In this document: one piece after another, positions 38,352 to 47,695 of the stretch | Layout: every line of letters begins with the position of its first letter | How positions within the stretch are numbered: position 1 is the stretch's first letter | DNA from: Amycolatopsis sulphurea | GTDB taxonomy: Bacteria > Actinomycetota > Actinomycetes > Mycobacteriales > Pseudonocardiaceae | Length of the DNA stretch: 64,000 bases | Direction: 5' to 3' | Assembly: GCF_002564045.1 (NCBI RefSeq) | Contig: NZ_PDJK01000002.1 | Location: forward strand, 3,596,001-3,660,000 | The notes under the pieces: model-generated | Told to the model about the DNA's origin: nothing | Databases searched by the model: none | The model's input: the letters and a program-made list of their open reading frames with translations, nothing else | Translations under genes and position numbers: made by a program

Positions 38352-39545
38352 CTACACGGGCAAGCCGACCTGGGCGGCGAGGCGCGCGGCACCAGCGGAC
38401 TCGTTGCGCCGGCCGCGTTCGATGACCGTCGTCAAGAGGGTGTGCGCCGCGGGGCGGAAGCGGACGTCTTCGGGCGCTTCGTGTTCGGCGGAGTTCAGCA
38501 GTTCCAGCGTCGTCGCGAAGTCGCGCCGCTGGACGTGGGCTTTGGCCTGGTCGAGGAGGAATGCCACTCGGCGTTCGATCGAGGGCGAACTCTCGTGGTC
38601 GATCTTGGCCGCCAGCCGCAGGCCTTCGACAGCTTCGCCCGATTCAACCTCGACCGTCACTGCATGCATGGCGACGTTCGTCGGCCCGAACGCCGTCCAG
38701 CAGACGTTGCGGTCGCCGATGCGATCAGCGAGCGGAACCGCCTGCCGCAGGCGATCGCGGCCGGTCCAGACATCGCCGGCGCGGACCGCCGCCACGGCGG
38801 CAATCAACAGGAGCGCACCCGACAGCGCCACAGCGTCTATGTGGTCCGCTTCCACGAGAACACGGAGGTCGCCTATGGTCGCCAACGCGACGGCTTCGGC
38901 TTCGTCCGCTCGGCGATCAGCCAGCAGCACCTGCGCCAGATTCCAGCGGGCGCCAGCCAGGCGAACCGGGTCGTCGGCCTGCTCGGCCGCTCGCTGCGCG
39001 CGATCAGCCGCGAGCAATGACAGATCAACACGGCCTACGCGCTTCGCCACTGTGCGAAGAAGACCGTACAGGTCAGCGGCCACGGCCTGCGCTCGGCGGT
39101 ATTCGACATCTGACGAACTACGGATTGTGGCTTCGGTGGTGGCGATGAGCTCCGGCAGATCGGTGGTCAGCTCGCTGTAGCGGTGGGGCGATGTTTGCCA
39201 GGCATGCCAAGCGGCACGCACCTGCTGACCGAGGACGTCAACGGCGGCCGGAGTGATGGCTTGGGGTGCGGTCATGGCACGGTAAATGGCGTCTGCCGTG
39301 ACGTTCGAGGAACGCCGCCTCGGCGCGGCCGGCCGGGCGGACAGCAGGTCGCCCGGTTCCACGCGCAGGACCTCGGCCAGCTGGGCGAGCACCGGAATGG
39401 TGGGGACCTTCTGGCCACGTTCGATCTGGTAGAGGTAGTCCGGCGTGATACCTGCGAGACCGGCAACGACCGTCTTCGTCTGGTGGGCGGCCGTCCGGTA
39501 GAACCGCACGCGATCGCCCACCGTCTGCGCCAACTGGTCGTTCAC
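38352..39545 (-). CDS. XRE-family regulator with TPR-like helical C-terminus
   Basis: A 397-residue protein. Residues about 5-65 are a Cro/C1-type helix-turn-helix (GDRVRFYRTAAHQTKTVVAGLAGITPDYLYQIERGQKVPTIPVLAQLAEVL). The remainder is a run of about eight paired helices typical of TPR-bearing regulators in actinomycetes, which sense a ligand or peptide. The start is the GTG at 39545. It is divergent from the HAD hydrolase and upstream of the four small minus-strand genes, so it may control element functions, but no operator was identified. Confidence 0.75.
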   Translation of the reverse strand: MNDQLAQTVGDRVRFYRTAAHQTKTVVAGLAGITPDYLYQIERGQKVPTIPVLAQLAEVLRVEPGDLLSARPAAPRRRSSNVTADAIYRAMTAPQAITPAAVDVLGQQVRAAWHAWQTSPHRYSELTTDLPELIATTEATIRSSSDVEYRRAQAVAADLYGLLRTVAKRVGRVDLSLLAADRAQRAAEQADDPVRLAGARWNLAQVLLADRRADEAEAVALATIGDLRVLVEADHIDAVALSGALLLIAAVAAVRAGDVWTGRDRLRQAVPLADRIGDRNVCWTAFGPTNVAMHAVTVEVESGEAVEGLRLAAKIDHESSPSIERRVAFLLDQAKAHVQRRDFATTLELLNSAEHEAPEDVRFRPAAHTLLTTVIERGRRNESAGAARLAAQVGLPV

Positions 39546-39632
39546 GATCTCGTGCCGCCTTCCACCGGGCTTCTGACCAGGACGAATCGTATCGCGCCGC
39601 ATCCGGTCCGTCACGGATGGCACACTCGCGTC

Positions 39633-40322
39633 ATGACTGTGCCCGCCGCCGCGTCCCGAACGCTCGTGCTCTGGGACGTCGACCACACCCTGATCGAGAC
39701 GCGTGGCGTCGGCCGGGCGATCTACGACCGGGCGTTTCCAGCGGCCACCGGCAAGCCGCTGGCGAAGCTGGCGAACATCGCCGGACGAACCGAGCTGGAC
39801 ATCATGGCGGAGTCGCTGCGGCTCAACGGCGTGGAGCCGACCAACGAGGCGATGAAAACGCTGGCCGATGCCCTGGTGCGGGGCTACGAAGACGCTCGGG
39901 ACGAGTTGGCGATCACAGGCCGGGCCCTGCCGGACGCCCGCGAGATACTCGAACGGTTCGCAGCCGACCGCTTGATCCACCAGGCAGTCCTGACCGGCAA
40001 CCTGCGCGACGTGGCGCGGATCAAGCTGGAGACGTTCGGCCTCGCGGACTACCTGGACTTCGAGAGCAGCGCCTTTGGCGATGACCACGCCGAGCGGCCG
40101 GAGCTGGTGCAGATCGCTCGGCGGCGAGCTGAAGCACAGACCCGCGACCGCTTCGACAACGCCCACGTCGTGGTGATCGGCGACACGCGGAACGATGTAA
40201 AGGCAGCTCTGACCGCTGGAGTGCGGGTTATCGGCGTCGCGACGGGCAAGTCCAGCGAAGCTGATCTGCGGGCAGTCGGAGCTACTGAAGTCGTTGCTAG
40301 GTTGTCAGACCTCCAGTTGTAA
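39633..40322 (+). CDS. HAD-family phosphatase
   Basis: A 229-residue haloacid dehalogenase-like hydrolase of the phosphoglycolate phosphatase group. Motif I is DVDHTLIET (nucleophile and acid/base aspartates), motif II is LTGN, and motif IV is VVIGDTRNDVKAA. A helical cap of about 70 residues follows motif I. The ATG at 39633 is the only start that gives the family N-terminus. The substrate is unknown; it probably dephosphorylates a small metabolite. It shares a promoter region with the divergent regulator gene. Confidence 0.82.
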   Translation: MTVPAAASRTLVLWDVDHTLIETRGVGRAIYDRAFPAATGKPLAKLANIAGRTELDIMAESLRLNGVEPTNEAMKTLADALVRGYEDARDELAITGRALPDAREILERFAADRLIHQAVLTGNLRDVARIKLETFGLADYLDFESSAFGDDHAERPELVQIARRRAEAQTRDRFDNAHVVVIGDTRNDVKAALTAGVRVIGVATGKSSEADLRAVGATEVVARLSDLQL

Positions 40323-41772
40323 GAAATCCCGCGTGCGCGCAACACGCTCTGTTGTCGTGGTTGTCCCTGGTACTGTCGGTCCGTCGGATACGTAGGGTGT
40401 CGCAGCGACGGCGCTCCGCAGCTACGGGGAGAGCGCACTGACGACGAGTTCGACGGGTGGAGACACGCGTGCCGCGCAAGTGGTGCGGTTCTGGCGTGCG
40501 GTAGAGATGTTCAGCCCGCAGGGGGTTCCAAAACCGAAGAAAAATTGGCGTACAAAAGCCAGCGAAATCGTATTTGATCTGGCTGTCGACGACATCCCTC
40601 CATGGGACGAGAGGCACTGGGTAGCTAGAGCAAAGCTGCCCGCGGGTAAGGTCTGGCAGTTCAGTGTTTACGGCGGAATCTATAGTCTGTCCGCTGTTCG
40701 GGAGGTATTGACCTCGGTTTTCGGTCGCGACGGTGACGAATTCGTCGAACGCGACGATTCGGAAACCGCGATGTTCGCGTTCACCCTCGACGCCGAGGGG
40801 TATCTGGCCGAGGATTCACCCGCGTTGTCCGCGTGCGCGTGGGCGATCAGCCGGCTCCGGGACCCTGGGCCGGACGCGCCGGGCTGGCTGGAAGGTTTCA
40901 GGAGCGAGGAGGAAACGTTCATCGCCGCGCTCAATCGGCTGGTCCCACCGAAGCCAGACCGTCCCGGCTCGACGGGCAACGGTGTTGCGACGAAGGCCGG
41001 CAAGGTGGTGCTCTGCCAGGTAAAGGGGGCGGCGACCGATGCGGCCTCGTCCGGCGCGAAGGCGGCGGGAGACGCGATCAAGGTGACGACGGCGGCGGCG
41101 CTCACCGCCGTGGCTGGTCCGATCGTGGGCGGCATTGCGGGCGCCACGGCTGGCACGTTCGTGGAGAAGGTGCTCACTCCGCGTAAGGCGAAGTCCGATT
41201 TGAAGACTGATGCTGGGGTCACCGCCCCGGACCAGCAGACGGCCGAGCAGCCGTCGTCGGAACCACCCCGGATGACGCCACGGCTGGTGCACGCCTTCGT
41301 GACGAGGCTTGGGCAGGCGTTGGGCGTGACCGACCTGCTCAAGATCGACGGGGTACGAGTCAAGTGCGTCCAGGTGCACCAACGGACCGCGGACGAGGCA
41401 TCCGAACAGAACTTCCTGAACAGCTTCATAACCGACGACCTGCTACGTATCGAGGACGCAGTCCGCGGCGGCGACGTCGGTGCCGGTGTCAGCACCTACC
41501 TCGCCGACACGGCCTCCATTCCCGCTGGCGCCCGGATCGACGTCCGTGCACGCCCCGACGACGTCGTGACCAGGGTCGCGCCAAGCCGCATTCCTACCGG
41601 GCGTTGGCCGACGAGTATCGATCGGCCGTTGGTTGTGAGCCAGCAGTTCGCGGTCAATCAGATCATGGGCGAGTTCGCTTCGGCGTCCGGTGTATTCGCG
41701 GTGAATGGGCCGCCGGGCACCGGCAAGACCACCATGCTGCGTGACGTGCTCGCCGCGATTGTCGTCGACCGT

Positions 41773-42651
41773 GAGGCTTATTCACGGCACCTGAGATTGC
41801 CGTTTCCGGCGTGTCAACATGAACGGCGGCCCGTTTATTGAGAGAATTGGGTTTCCACACTCAGTACTCACAAAAACGGACCGCCTAACATGTATCATAC
41901 CACTGGACTTACCATCGAGCAGATCACCGACCTGTGCGGGTTGGTCGACATGGATACCACAGCTGAGCAGCGTAGGTGGCCACCGATTCTGGGCCTGTTC
42001 AACTCGGCGGTGATCGCGCTGACATACATGCGATGCAATCGGGTTCAGGCCGAACTGGCGGAAGCGTACGAGGTATCTCAACCGACAATCAGTCGTGCGA
42101 TCACCGGAATGACGCCGCTGATAGAACGTGTTCTCAGGAAGTTCGTGCCGACGGCGGACGAATTGGACGACCAGACGCAGTACATCGTGGACGGAACCCT
42201 GCTGCCGTGCTGGTCATGGGCCGATCGCCCGGAGCTGTACTCCGGCAAGCACAAGACGACCGGCATGAACGTACAGATCGCTTGCACCCTTGACGGACGA
42301 CTCGCGTGGATCTCCGATCCCATCGAAGGACGCCGGCACGACACGTACTGCCTGAAGGAATCCGGGGCGCTTCTGACTCTGAATCCGGACAACTGGATGG
42401 GCGACAAAGGATACGTGGGAAATTATATGCTCACCCCGATCAAGAAGCCGAAGCACCGCAAGCTCTTGGACTGGGAGAAGGAATTCAACACCCAGATCAA
42501 CAAGATTCGCTACGTCATCGAGCAGACCATCGCCAACGTCAAAACCTGGAGGATCCTGCACGCCGACTACCGACGGCCCATTGAGACCTTCGCGGAAACC
42601 ATCTCAACGGTAATCGCTCTGCACTTCTATGCGGCTGCCTGAATAACCCTC
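41773..42651 (+). mobile_element. IS5-family insertion sequence with 3-bp target duplication
   Basis: An 879-bp element. The left end GAGGCTTATTCACG and the reverse complement of the right end GAGGGTTATTCAGG agree at 12 of 14 positions. The host trinucleotide CGT is duplicated at 41,770-41,772 and 42,652-42,654. Removing the element and one CGT restores the helicase reading frame exactly, which fixes the borders. It carries one transposase gene, on the same strand as the helicase. Confidence 0.9.
41890..42642 (+). CDS. IS5-family DDE transposase
   Basis: A 250-residue transposase with an N-terminal helix-turn-helix (VQAELAEAYEVSQPTISRAI) and a DDE_Tnp_4-type catalytic domain. The candidate acidic residues are in YIVDGTLLPCW, SDPIEGRRHDTY and the late IRYVIEQTIANVK glutamate. 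Length is normal for the compact members, and no frameshift is visible, so the element may still be mobile. Its stop lies 9 bases inside the right end. Confidence 0.9.
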   Translation: MYHTTGLTIEQITDLCGLVDMDTTAEQRRWPPILGLFNSAVIALTYMRCNRVQAELAEAYEVSQPTISRAITGMTPLIERVLRKFVPTADELDDQTQYIVDGTLLPCWSWADRPELYSGKHKTTGMNVQIACTLDGRLAWISDPIEGRRHDTYCLKESGALLTLNPDNWMGDKGYVGNYMLTPIKKPKHRKLLDWEKEFNTQINKIRYVIEQTIANVKTWRILHADYRRPIETFAETISTVIALHFYAAA

Positions 42652-44949
42652 CGTGCCCAGCGCATCGTCGATCTGGGAGTCGCCCATCCGACGGATGCGT
42701 TCGCCGCAAGGACCGCCCGAGTTCCGTTGAGCCCGAAGTACACCGCGACCGTACATTGGCTCCGGCCCGAACTCACCGGTTCCGAAATCGTGGTGGCCAC
42801 CGCGGGAAACAAGGCGGCGGCCAACATCACCGAAGAGATCCCCGGCATCGACGCGGTGCGCGGAGCTGAGGAAGCGGCCTGCGACGCCGACTACTTCACC
42901 GAATTGGCCAGCAACGTCCTAGGCGGGAACGCCTGGGGTCTGATCGCGGCCAAGCTCGGCAAACGCGGCAACCGCATCGCGTTCGTCAAGCGCTTCTGGT
43001 GGGGCGACCCGGCCGGCAAGGTCGACGAGTCCGCCCAGGAACGGCCAAAGCCGATCAAGGGCATGAAGAAGATCCTCGACGACGCGGCCGCGCATCCGCT
43101 GACCGCGGACATCTGGGCCGGATCCGTGCGCCGGTTCAAGGAAGCCCGTGCCGAGGTCGATCGCTTGGCAACCCAGCGTCAGCAGGCCGCGGAGGCGATC
43201 GCCCGTATCACCCAGCGCAGTGCGGAACTTCCCGCCCTGCAGAGCGCTGTCGAGATGGCACGAGCGCAGACCGTCCGCCACGGCGCTGAACTCGCCGCGG
43301 CGCAGGTCCAGCTGGCCGACGCCGAGAAGGAGGTCGGCGAAGCCAATGACGCGTGCGACAGGCATGCGAAACGCCAACCGAACTTGTGGGTCATCCTCTC
43401 CACCTTCTTTCGCGCGGGACGCGAGTGGCACGAGAAGGCAGCTCGACTCGACACAGCACTCGACAACGCGAAGACGGCTGCCGACTCGCTGCGGTCGGCC
43501 ATCGGCTTCCACAAAGTCGCGGCCGGTCAGGCCAGCATCGCGCAACGACACCACGAGGTCGCGTTGGAGAACGCGATGTATGAGGTGGCGGTGTTGGAAC
43601 AGCGGCTCGGGCAGGCCCGCGCGCGGTGGCCCGGACGTCTGCCGTATCGACCGGATTTCGCTACCGACGACGAGTTCCACCTGTGCGCTCCCTGGGCCGA
43701 CGCCGCGTACACCGAGGCCCGTAACCGGCTGTTCCTCGAAGCGCTCCGTCTGCACAAGACGTTCATCCTTGGGGCACAACCCCGGTTGAGGGACAACCTC
43801 GACGTCGCCATGGCAGTCCTGCGCGACGGGCTACAGGTGCCGACGGAGACGCTGCACATGGTGTGGCAGTCTTTGTTCCTCGTCGTTCCGGTGGTCTCCA
43901 CCACCTTCGCCTCGCTGCCACGCTTGTTTCGTGGCCTGGGGCGGGAAGCGTTCGGATGGCTGTTCATCGACGAGGCCGGTCAGGCAACGCCACAACAAGT
44001 GCTCGGCGGCATCTGGCGGGCCAGGCACAGCGTGATCGTCGGCGACCCACAGCAGCTCGAACCGATCGTGTCGCTGCCACTGTCCGCGCAGCACGCCCTG
44101 CGGCGCAATAACAAGGTCGACGAGCAGTGGACACCGGAGAACACCTCCGCGCAGCGGATCGCTGATCGGTTGGCGCGGTTCGGCACGTCGCTGCCGGAAC
44201 CGGATGGCAATACTCGAGTGTGGGTCGGTGCGCCACTTCGAGTGCACCGGCGCTGTGAGCGATTGATGTTCGGCATCTCGAACGACATCGCCTACGGTGG
44301 CGACCTGATGATCTACGGCACCCAAGTCAACGGCGACTATCCGGGCCACAGTGCCTGGATCGACGTGCACGGAATATCAAGTGACAATTGGGTGCCGGAT
44401 GAGGGCAAGGCACTGTCCGAACTGTTCGAGGAACTGCGACGGGACGGCGTCGGTCCCGGGGACATCCGCGTGATCAGCCCGTTCCGCGACGCCGTCCGGG
44501 GCGCCGAGGAGATAGCCCGTCATCGATTCGACTGGTCGTTCGTCAAGGACAACGTCGGCACCGTGCACACTGTGCAGGGCCAAGAGTCGAACGTGATCAT
44601 CCTCGTGCTGGGCAGCGCGCCGCGCAAGACTCGGGCCCGCGAGTGGGCGGCTGAGACTCCGAACTTACTCAATGTCGCGGTATCGCGAGCCAAGCGACGT
44701 CTCTACGTCATAGGTAACCGGGCCCTCTGGCAGGACCAGCGCTACTTCGACACACTCGCCGCTCGCCTCCCGGTGCGCGCTTGGCCAGCGGATCGCCCCA
44801 CCAACACGCGTCCGCGGCTGACTGGCGACCACAGGACCTCCGACGAGCGGTAGCGAACACAACCGCACAAGAAGTCCGTTGAAGTCAGCGAGACCGGATC
44901 CGCAGGCCCGGGTTCAGCCTTCTCCACAAGGGTCGCTCAAACGCCGATG

Positions 44950-45654
44950 CTAGACCAGCTCGTAGAGCGTGCCGTGTTTGCTTTTCATGGTGGACTCGAC
45001 GGACTCGGCGAGGGCGGAGTCGCGGACGAGGAGGCCGAATTCGACGTTGCGGTTCTCCGCGCTGAATGAGAAGTTGGCGCTGGTGAGCATCAGCACCTCG
45101 TGGTCGATGACGATGAACTTGGCGTGGCTGACGACGTGCTTGCCGTTGATCAGCTGGGCGGACCGGTAAATGGTCGCCCTCGGGAACTGGGCCTTGACCT
45201 TGGCGGCGTCGGCCTTGTCTCCGTCGACGTATACGGTGACGACGACTCCAAGTTGCGGGGACGCTTCCTCGAGCACCTTCCACATCTGGGATGTCGGCTC
45301 GAAGTTGTAGGTCGCACAGACGACCGACTGTCGTGCTGCTTGGACCAGACGATGGAACTCGCTAGTGAGGTGCCCGATGGTGGCTTCATTGCCGGGCATG
45401 GTCCAGACGGGCGTGAGGTCGCGATGGATCGACTTCGCTCCGGCTATCGCTCGGAGGGTGCCCGCCGCCCGTTCGCCATCGCGAGGGCTCAGACCCGCTG
45501 CGTCAAGCAGGCGCCTGGCCGTCGCGCGGCGGACTGCGTTGACAACGGCGAGCGCCTTGACGATGTGCTGGCCCGCCTCGAACTGGACGGCCAGTGCTTC
45601 GGCCTCACTCGCAGTTAGAAATTCCCCAAGCTTGGCGAAGGGGTCAGAGGGCAT
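44950..45654 (-). CDS. drmC: DISARM protein DrmC (phospholipase D-like)
   Basis: A 234-residue protein with one PLD (HKD) motif, HAKFIVIDHE, followed by ANFSFSAENRN. The ATG at 45654 is chosen because it gives the usual DrmC length and overlaps drmB by 11 bases; the frame is open further upstream but is Arg/Pro-rich there. In DISARM, DrmC is part of the core set with DrmA and DrmB but is reported as dispensable for defence in some systems. It is the last gene of the operon and converges on the broken helicase gene. Confidence 0.88.
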   Translation of the reverse strand: MPSDPFAKLGEFLTASEAEALAVQFEAGQHIVKALAVVNAVRRATARRLLDAAGLSPRDGERAAGTLRAIAGAKSIHRDLTPVWTMPGNEATIGHLTSEFHRLVQAARQSVVCATYNFEPTSQMWKVLEEASPQLGVVVTVYVDGDKADAAKVKAQFPRATIYRSAQLINGKHVVSHAKFIVIDHEVLMLTSANFSFSAENRNVEFGLLVRDSALAESVESTMKSKHGTLYELV

Positions 45655-47695
45655 CGACGCTCCCGAAGAATCCGGGCACAGCCTCGCCCGTGGCCGTAGG
45701 AAGGTCGAGGAGGAATCGCCGGTCGAGGAAGCGGTTGGCCTTCTCGCAGGAGGTCTCCGAGGCGAACGAGCAGCAGTGACATGCTGCGCCGTGCAGAAAG
45801 TCCTCCGGAGCACTCGGGGTTCGCATCGCGCAAACAGGGTCCGACGAGCACCTCGAGGCACGTCGCAGCGCTGCGACCAGGAGCGCGTGGAGCCGTTCTG
45901 GTTCGGAGAGCGCGACTAGACCGCCGAGGGTGCCTTCGCTGTCGGACGCGGTGGTACAGATCAGTAGGCCGGCAGCAGCATCACGCTGAGGCGAGCCGGT
46001 CCAGCCGTAGATCCTCTCGCTCAGGCTCGCAGCCCCGTAGCCGCTGAACATGGCCATTTCGCGGATGAGGGCGTGCGAGAGTGTGTGCAGCAACCAGTAA
46101 CGAGGTGCGGGCAGGCGAGTATCAGGGTGGACTTTCTCACCTGTTTCGGAGAAGCGGCTCTCGAGGTTCCGCTGGTGGGCCGCTCGATGAGCTTCCCACA
46201 TCGGGATCGGGGGCGACAGGATCGATTTCTCCCAACTGGCGACGGTGTCGAGGTCGAGTTGGAGGAAGATTCCCTCCCCCCGATCCTCCGTCGCCGGTAC
46301 CCAGGTGGGTTTGTCGTTGCGGGTGAGCTTGACCAGGCGGCTGGAGAGGTCGTTGACGCGGTCCATTTCATCGAGCCGGGTGAAGCCGAGAACGGCGTTG
46401 ACCTTCTTCATCTGGTTGACCGCCACGACCCGGCTGATCATCGGGTGCAGGTCGCCGTGGCGCTGCGTCTCGGTAACCATCAGGCCGTTGGTGTTCTGTT
46501 GCTGCGGGAACAGCGCTGGCTTCTGAAGGTAGCGCCACTCCGGGACCAACAGATCGACCGGATCCCAAGCAGCGCGCTTCTCCTGTTGTTCCTGCTCGGA
46601 GTCCGCCGGTGCCAGCAGGTCGGCAACGGCGGCGGCGATGTCGCCGTCCGCCACGTCGGCCAGGTCGAGATTCCTTGCCGCAGCCAATGCCCTGATCACG
46701 TCGATCTGATTGCCGAACTGCCTGATCTGCTCGACACCGAACTCGGCCCGCAGCCGGTCGGCGAGCGCCTCCTTCTCCTCGGCCTCGGTGCGGGGCATGA
46801 CGATGATCGACTGCGTGGAGGTGAACCAAAGGTTCGACGCGCCCATCATGATCAGTGCGGGTTGGGTGTCGCATTCGCCGTCGAAGGCGTTGAGATGCGG
46901 GTGTCGCCCTCGGCACCGCCGGGGGAGCTTCTCCCGGCCGACTGAGCCCTGAGCCTCGGCCATGCCTCGGGTCTGGCCGCACGACGCGCACGCGATAATC
47001 GAGCCAACGCTCCTGCCGACGTTGGCGTCACGCATCTTCATGTCGGGCAGTTCGGCCTTGGAGCACCTCATCCCTCGGTGCACCCACAGCGAGTACGGGA
47101 ACTCATCGAGATGACCGTTGGCGCAGGTCAGCAGGTGCTGCGCGGGCACGGCAGGGCTGCCGGATTTTTTGGTCGACTTGCCACCACGGCCGGGACAATT
47201 CTTGTGGGTGAACTGCGCCAAGTCGGGCCTGAATGGGTGCGTGTTGGTGTAACTGAAGCGGGTTAGCGGGCCGAGATAGTCACATCCGGTGCAACGGAAC
47301 CATTGCGGGAATACTCGCGCGGGGACGCCGAGATCAGAGCCTTCGTTGGACATGCCTGTCCGCTTCGGCTGCCAGGGGAACGGTCGCAGTGCGTCGACCT
47401 GCGGGCCGAGGTGCAGCCGGACGACGTCGAGCAGGCGCGGTTCGATGATCGGCAGGATGTGCTCACGGCGCTTCCAGATCGGCTCCCAGTCGTCGAGGCC
47501 GGCAGGCATGATCGAGAAGTTCGGCAGGTCCATGATCGCGCCGGGACCATAGGTGTAGAGGAGCGACGACGGGCGGGCGGAGCCGACCTTGGCGCGGTTC
47601 TTGACCATGCCTTCCTCGGCGTCGCCGAGCGGGTCAAGCAGCTCATGCTCGTCGTGCAGCATGTCGTCACCGGACTCAGGCAGCACGTCGGTCAT
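45644..47695 (-). CDS. drmB: DISARM protein DrmB (DUF1998)
   Basis: A 683-residue protein. The N-terminus (SARPSSLLYTYGPGAIMDLPNFSIMPAGLDDW) and the C-terminal DUF1998 region with its cysteine cluster (CSSDPVC...HGAACHCCSFASETSC) identify DrmB; further CxxC pairs near residues 130 and 250 suggest zinc sites. DrmB forms a complex with the DrmA helicase that engages incoming DNA. Its ATG overlaps the drmA stop (ATGA), so the two are translationally coupled. Confidence 0.92.
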   Translation of the reverse strand: MTDVLPESGDDMLHDEHELLDPLGDAEEGMVKNRAKVGSARPSSLLYTYGPGAIMDLPNFSIMPAGLDDWEPIWKRREHILPIIEPRLLDVVRLHLGPQVDALRPFPWQPKRTGMSNEGSDLGVPARVFPQWFRCTGCDYLGPLTRFSYTNTHPFRPDLAQFTHKNCPGRGGKSTKKSGSPAVPAQHLLTCANGHLDEFPYSLWVHRGMRCSKAELPDMKMRDANVGRSVGSIIACASCGQTRGMAEAQGSVGREKLPRRCRGRHPHLNAFDGECDTQPALIMMGASNLWFTSTQSIIVMPRTEAEEKEALADRLRAEFGVEQIRQFGNQIDVIRALAAARNLDLADVADGDIAAAVADLLAPADSEQEQQEKRAAWDPVDLLVPEWRYLQKPALFPQQQNTNGLMVTETQRHGDLHPMISRVVAVNQMKKVNAVLGFTRLDEMDRVNDLSSRLVKLTRNDKPTWVPATEDRGEGIFLQLDLDTVASWEKSILSPPIPMWEAHRAAHQRNLESRFSETGEKVHPDTRLPAPRYWLLHTLSHALIREMAMFSGYGAASLSERIYGWTGSPQRDAAAGLLICTTASDSEGTLGGLVALSEPERLHALLVAALRRASRCSSDPVCAMRTPSAPEDFLHGAACHCCSFASETSCEKANRFLDRRFLLDLPTATGEAVPGFFGSVDAL

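Larger units (their letters stand above)
40480..44853 (+). pseudogene. SF1 (Upf1-like) helicase gene interrupted by an IS element
   Basis: Joining 40,480-41,772 to 42,655-44,853 gives one open frame of about 1,163 residues. The first part ends shortly after Walker A (NGPPGTGKTTMLRDVLAAI). The second contains a long coiled insertion (about 200 residues), Walker B LFIDEAGQATPQ, GDPQQLEPI, and the C-terminal helicase motifs TVHTVQGQESNVIILVLGS and NVAVSRAKRRLYVIGN. The N-terminus (VRFWRAVEMFSPQ) is typical of a family of large actinobacterial helicases. An IS5-type element at 41,773-42,651 splits it between Walker A and the rest, so it is inactive. Its position next to DISARM suggests a lost defence role. 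Confidence 0.85.
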
